The notes under the pieces are model-generated. The model did no database searches. It worked only from the letters and a program-made list of their open reading frames with translations, and had not been told where the DNA came from. From NCBI GenBank assembly GCA_900314335.1, contig OMUV01000093.1, positions 1 to 33,119 on the forward strand: 33,119 bases of DNA, written 5' to 3'. Below, one piece after another: positions 30,051-33,119 of the stretch (positions are counted from its first letter, which is position 1; every line of letters starts with the position of its first letter). This DNA is from an uncultured Prevotellaceae bacterium. GTDB lineage: Bacteria > Bacteroidota > Bacteroidia > Bacteroidales > Bacteroidaceae. The translations under genes and the position numbers were made by a program.

Positions 30051-32210
30051 TTACATCTCCTCTATCCCCAGAGACTTGAGATAGGCGTAGGTGCCGTCGT
30101 AGTATTCCGGCTGGCGGGAGGGATCCTCTGCGAAACCCTCGGCGGTGCGGCGGCCATTGCCCTTCGGTACACAGATGACCATGCCCTGGCGCGCCCGCGT
30201 CAGCAGTACGCGATAGGCATTGAGCATGTATTTCCTGCGGTCGGCGTCCTTCACCGGATTCCATTTCGTCGACCCGTTGAAACGGTAGTAGTGCCATCCT
30301 CCATCCTCGTAGCGGAAGTCGGCGTCCCATACGAGACAGGCGTAGTCGAGCTCCAGCCCCTGCACGTCAAACTCGGTCGCCACATCCTCCAGAAAGCTCG
30401 ACGCGCGCGTGTCGTCCTTGTCCTCCAGAAACCAGTGGACGGCGTCGGGCGATACACGGATGTCGATGGCCAGCGGTTTGAGGCGCGCGGCGGCCGACGA
30501 GACGACGATGCCTGTGCGCTGTGTGCCCACCGACCGTTCCCTCAGCCACCACTTGGCCGTGGCGATGTCGCGCGTGAGCAGTACGGGATAGCCATGCTGC
30601 CTGATCTGCGTGTACAGACGCCGGGCCTCGTCAGGTTCGATGGCCAGGAGAAGGTGAACAAAGGCCGACAGGCTCTCGGCACGGAACGACCGAAGATTGA
30701 CAGCCAAATGAAGGCAGTCGCTGTACACCACGTTCTGACGGTGCTCGAGCAACTGGGACACCTGGCCTTCGGCATATTCGCGGTCGGTAAGCCGCGGGGA
30801 GATGTACACGTGCCAATGGGTGAAGCTCTCATTGAGCGCCCTGATCCAATCCGAGATGCCCGCCTCGCCCGTGTTGATCTCCTGCCCGCCGCCCACCAGA
30901 CAGACGATGACGGCCCAGTCCTCCCGCTGGTTGAGCGACCAGATGAGAAACTCGGCCTCCGACATGGGGAAGCCCGCTATCTTCGTCTTGTTGCCGTAGC
31001 TGCCACCCGTCTTCAGCCACTGGGCGATGTGCTCGTGGGTCCAGGTGCGCTGCGCCTCGTCGAAGATGGCCACATGCTCCACCTCGCCATAGCCGGCGCC
31101 GCGCTGCCGTATGGCGCGCTCAGGGTCTATCTCGAGCACACCGTTCTCTATCGGCGTCTTTAGCTTGGCCAGCATATTATCGCGGTAGCGATGGATGATC
31201 TGGATGAACTTCCCCACCTCGCGGCGCGAGTCGGAGAGATTCTTCTTCTCGCCCCTTGCCTTGCACTTGGCCCAGTTGTCGCGCGCCAGCGCCTCGGTCA
31301 GCACCGCCACCAGCGGTCCGTTGCCCGAGAGGTAGACAGCGCCCTCCTCCTCGTTGGCCTGCTCGCCGTCCTTGTAGGTCTGCTTGACGGCCACATCGAG
31401 CCCCACAAGCGTTTTGCCCGCGCCCGGCACACCGGTCACAAAGCAGATGCTCTTCTGCCGATGCAGCTGGCTTTGCTCTATGACCCGCAGGATATAGTTT
31501 GTCGTGGCGTCGGTCGACACCTTGTCGGCCTCATGGCGGGTGATGTCCTCCACCGTGTGATTCTCATACAGTCTCCGCGCGGCCTCCACGATGGTGGGCG
31601 TAGGCCGGTAGGGACTGATTATCCATCGGCTCAGGTCCTTGTCCGCCGCCTCCGGCACAGCCTTCTCATGGTCTATCACCTGCTGTATGATACTCTTCAG
31701 ATTCTCCCTGTTCGTGATGAGAGGATTGTAGATGAATTCGTTGTAATCGAGGGGCATGAGCTTCGTGCTGCATTCTTTGGTCTCTGTGGGCACGAGAATG
31801 GGAACTATCCTATGCCCCTGGCTCAGCTCGTGGAAGTTGGCCAAGTCGAGGGCATAGTCCATCACCTGCTCTACGTCCTGCTGTACGGCCTCGCGCTTGT
31901 TGACCTTGAACTCGAGGCAGAAGATCAGCCCGCGCAACAGCAGTACCACATCGATGCGCTTGCCGAGGCGGGGAATGTCGTACTCGAAAATAATGCGGGC
32001 GTTCTCGTTCTCCCACGGCGTCAGCGCCCCCTTGAGAATGTTTATCTCATTGTCCCAAGCGTCGCTCTGTGTGTCCAGCACGGCGCCGTGATAAGACATC
32101 ACCACATCCCTGAGGATGTCGCCATGGCTGAGGCGCATGAATGTGCCCAGCTGCGATTCGTACATGCATCGGGGATTGCTTCTGACGGGATTGTTGTCTA
32201 ATGTTTCCAT
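30051..32210 (-). CDS. PD-(D/E)xK nuclease plus DUF2075 helicase-like protein
   Basis: The 719-residue protein has an N-terminal nuclease-like domain with RIDVVLLLRGLIFCLEFKV, where Asp87, Glu100 and Lys102 give the D-x12-ExK pattern. The COG3410/DUF2075 helicase-type region follows: Walker A GVPGAGKT at 260-267, Walker B HVAIFDEAQRTW near 379-390, VCLVGGGQEINTGE near 450 (motif III-like), LDYACLVWD and NAYRVLLTRARQGMVICVPKG near the C-terminus (motif VI-like). The role is unknown; such proteins are found in accessory and defence regions. It is monocistronic, convergent with the DUF4143 ATPase. The ATG at 32210 is the first and fits. No clear -7 box was found upstream. Confidence 0.85.
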   Translation of the reverse strand: METLDNNPVRSNPRCMYESQLGTFMRLSHGDILRDVVMSYHGAVLDTQSDAWDNEINILKGALTPWENENARIIFEYDIPRLGKRIDVVLLLRGLIFCLEFKVNKREAVQQDVEQVMDYALDLANFHELSQGHRIVPILVPTETKECSTKLMPLDYNEFIYNPLITNRENLKSIIQQVIDHEKAVPEAADKDLSRWIISPYRPTPTIVEAARRLYENHTVEDITRHEADKVSTDATTNYILRVIEQSQLHRQKSICFVTGVPGAGKTLVGLDVAVKQTYKDGEQANEEEGAVYLSGNGPLVAVLTEALARDNWAKCKARGEKKNLSDSRREVGKFIQIIHRYRDNMLAKLKTPIENGVLEIDPERAIRQRGAGYGEVEHVAIFDEAQRTWTHEHIAQWLKTGGSYGNKTKIAGFPMSEAEFLIWSLNQREDWAVIVCLVGGGQEINTGEAGISDWIRALNESFTHWHVYISPRLTDREYAEGQVSQLLEHRQNVVYSDCLHLAVNLRSFRAESLSAFVHLLLAIEPDEARRLYTQIRQHGYPVLLTRDIATAKWWLRERSVGTQRTGIVVSSAAARLKPLAIDIRVSPDAVHWFLEDKDDTRASSFLEDVATEFDVQGLELDYACLVWDADFRYEDGGWHYYRFNGSTKWNPVKDADRRKYMLNAYRVLLTRARQGMVICVPKGNGRRTAEGFAEDPSRQPEYYDGTYAYLKSLGIEEM

Positions 32211-32799
32211 GCCTCTTATTCCGCGCTGTTTTTTGTCTCTTGTTTAGGTCAATGTGCGACAATAGACTGATTTGTAATAAATCACGGCCGCGCCCGCCTG
32301 CCTGTAGGGACGCATTCATGTCTATCACCGGCGTTGATATTCATGTGTCGGGCGTCTCAGTCTGTCTCTTGTGGCGCGGGGTGATAGAGCGAAGCGCCGA
32401 CACGATAGAGCGAAACTAACAATAAAATTTGAGAATCATACTCCTTGCGGAAAGAATTTTTCGGCGCATCTCTCCTGCGATCTTATTGCGTATTCTCTCC
32501 GCAGTCTCCGCACAAAGGTAATCCTCCCGCCGTCAGGCGATAAGCACATCCCCTTGCCGCCGTTCATACTGCAATTTTCCCGCAAGGTCTCCGCGCCCTC
32601 TTCGCAAATCTTTGCGGCGTCCCGGGAAACATCGGCAAAGCATTTGTGCTCTTTTAGTGAGTGCGCGCGTGTTTCATCGGTTCCCTGAGCGCGGGAAAAT
32701 CTCAGGTATTCGGGCGCATGCCGGAATGCATATATTTGGCGTTATTCATATCGCGGGAGGCGCCTTTCCACACATCCCGAAAAACGTTTCGCTTATCTA
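32211..32799. other. Non-coding region upstream of the DUF2075 gene
   Basis: This ~590-base stretch holds no convincing gene. GATAGAGCGAA occurs twice (around 32383 and 32403), about 21 bases apart. Open frames here lack starts with promoter support and recognisable products. Confidence 0.5.
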
Positions 32800-32920
32800 A
32801 ATACTCACATAGGACATGAGGAAAACTACATTTGAGGTAGTTTAAAACGTCTCAAATGTAGTTTTTCCCTTCTGGGAGCACTGATTTTCAGTTATTTGCG
32901 CAGGGTCAAAAATGCACCTT
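32800..32920 (+). repeat. Dispersed palindromic element, copy C
   Basis: Third copy. It starts ATACTCACATAGGACATGAG, then the perfect 15-base stem (AAAACTACATTTGAG at 32822-32836, complement at 32851-32865) around a GTAGTT-containing loop, CCCTTCTGGGAGCACTGA, and GGGTCAAAAAT. It lacks the CCGCATGCG lead shared by A and B. After it, similarity to copy B continues weakly to TTTCCGGGCCG. The remaining bases to the window end show nothing further. Confidence 0.88.
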
Positions 32921-33119
32921 TTCCGGGCCGTTCCCCACCTCGCGGAAATGCATAAAAGGTGAATAAAAGATGAATATTCACTTCCCGCTATCCGATGCAT
33001 AGTGCGGAGAACGGATTTGCAACGCTAGAGGGTATTCCCGGAAGGGATATCTGCGGCCAGTTCAAATCATATTTACCGGCACGACCATAACAGCGGAGAT
33101 CCCGGAGCCGACGGAAAGG
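32921..33119. other. Non-coding end of the window
   Basis: Apart from weak residual similarity to copy B of the dispersed element (TTTCCGGGCCG near the start), I see no gene, promoter or hairpin that I can support. Confidence 0.4.

Noticed and set aside
32371..32688. 105-codon frame in the last non-coding region
   Set aside because: No promoter, no recognisable domain, and composition unlike the real genes nearby.

Overview
The window reads as a GC-rich chromosome segment from the order Bacteroidales (phylum Bacteroidota). Three things point there. Nearly every gene start is preceded by the Bacteroidota -7 box TAnnTTTG, in several cases with a TTTG-like -33 element 19-20 bases upstream. The gene families are typical of gut Bacteroidales: DUF4980-type GH32, GH97, GH110, fasciclin lipoproteins, DUF4143 ATPases, desulfoferrodoxin. 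Ribosome binding sites are weak or absent. A Muribaculaceae- or Prevotellaceae-like host is possible, but I cannot decide the family from sequence alone. No rRNA, tRNA, CRISPR array or intact transposase gene was seen.

Layout. 1-7.3 kb, plus strand: a DUF554 membrane protein, a fasciclin (FAS1) lipoprotein, then a compact fructan/fructose unit of secreted GH32 fructanase, MFS sugar permease and PfkB fructokinase, closed by a hairpin terminator. 7.7-10.9 kb, minus: a large modular GH97 enzyme. 11-12.2 kb: a repeat-rich spacer and a desulfoferrodoxin-type superoxide reductase. 12.3-17.4 kb, minus: a tight four-gene operon (adenosine-kinase-like PfkB kinase, S41 processing protease, GNAT-like protein, secreted AlkP-superfamily phosphodiesterase) behind one good promoter. 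17.5-22.1 kb: an orphan DpnI-type endonuclease divergent from a GH110-like enzyme, then a nitroreductase and an AraC-family regulator.

22.5-28.4 kb: an AlkZ-related protein, a broken MATE transporter fused end to end with a broken YafQ-type toxin whose antitoxin is intact, a DUF1858/DUF438/hemerythrin/PAS protein, a small outer-membrane beta-barrel, an AlkA-like glycosylase with a damaged 3' end, and a DUF486 membrane protein. 28.4-32.2 kb: a DUF4143 ATPase bracketed by near-identical ~40-base repeats, convergent with a large PD-(D/E)xK nuclease plus DUF2075 helicase-like protein. 32.2-33.1 kb appears non-coding.

The best leads are in the non-coding DNA: (1) a six-unit array with 20-21 base period and a dyad in each unit, between dpnI and the GH110 gene; (2) a ~120-base element present three times that can fold into two mutually exclusive hairpins; (3) the repeat-bracketed DUF4143 ATPase; (4) clustered perfect palindromes of 36 and 30 bases. 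The unit that looks best understood functionally is GH32, permease and fructokinase: hydrolysis outside the inner membrane, uptake of fructose, phosphorylation in the cytoplasm.
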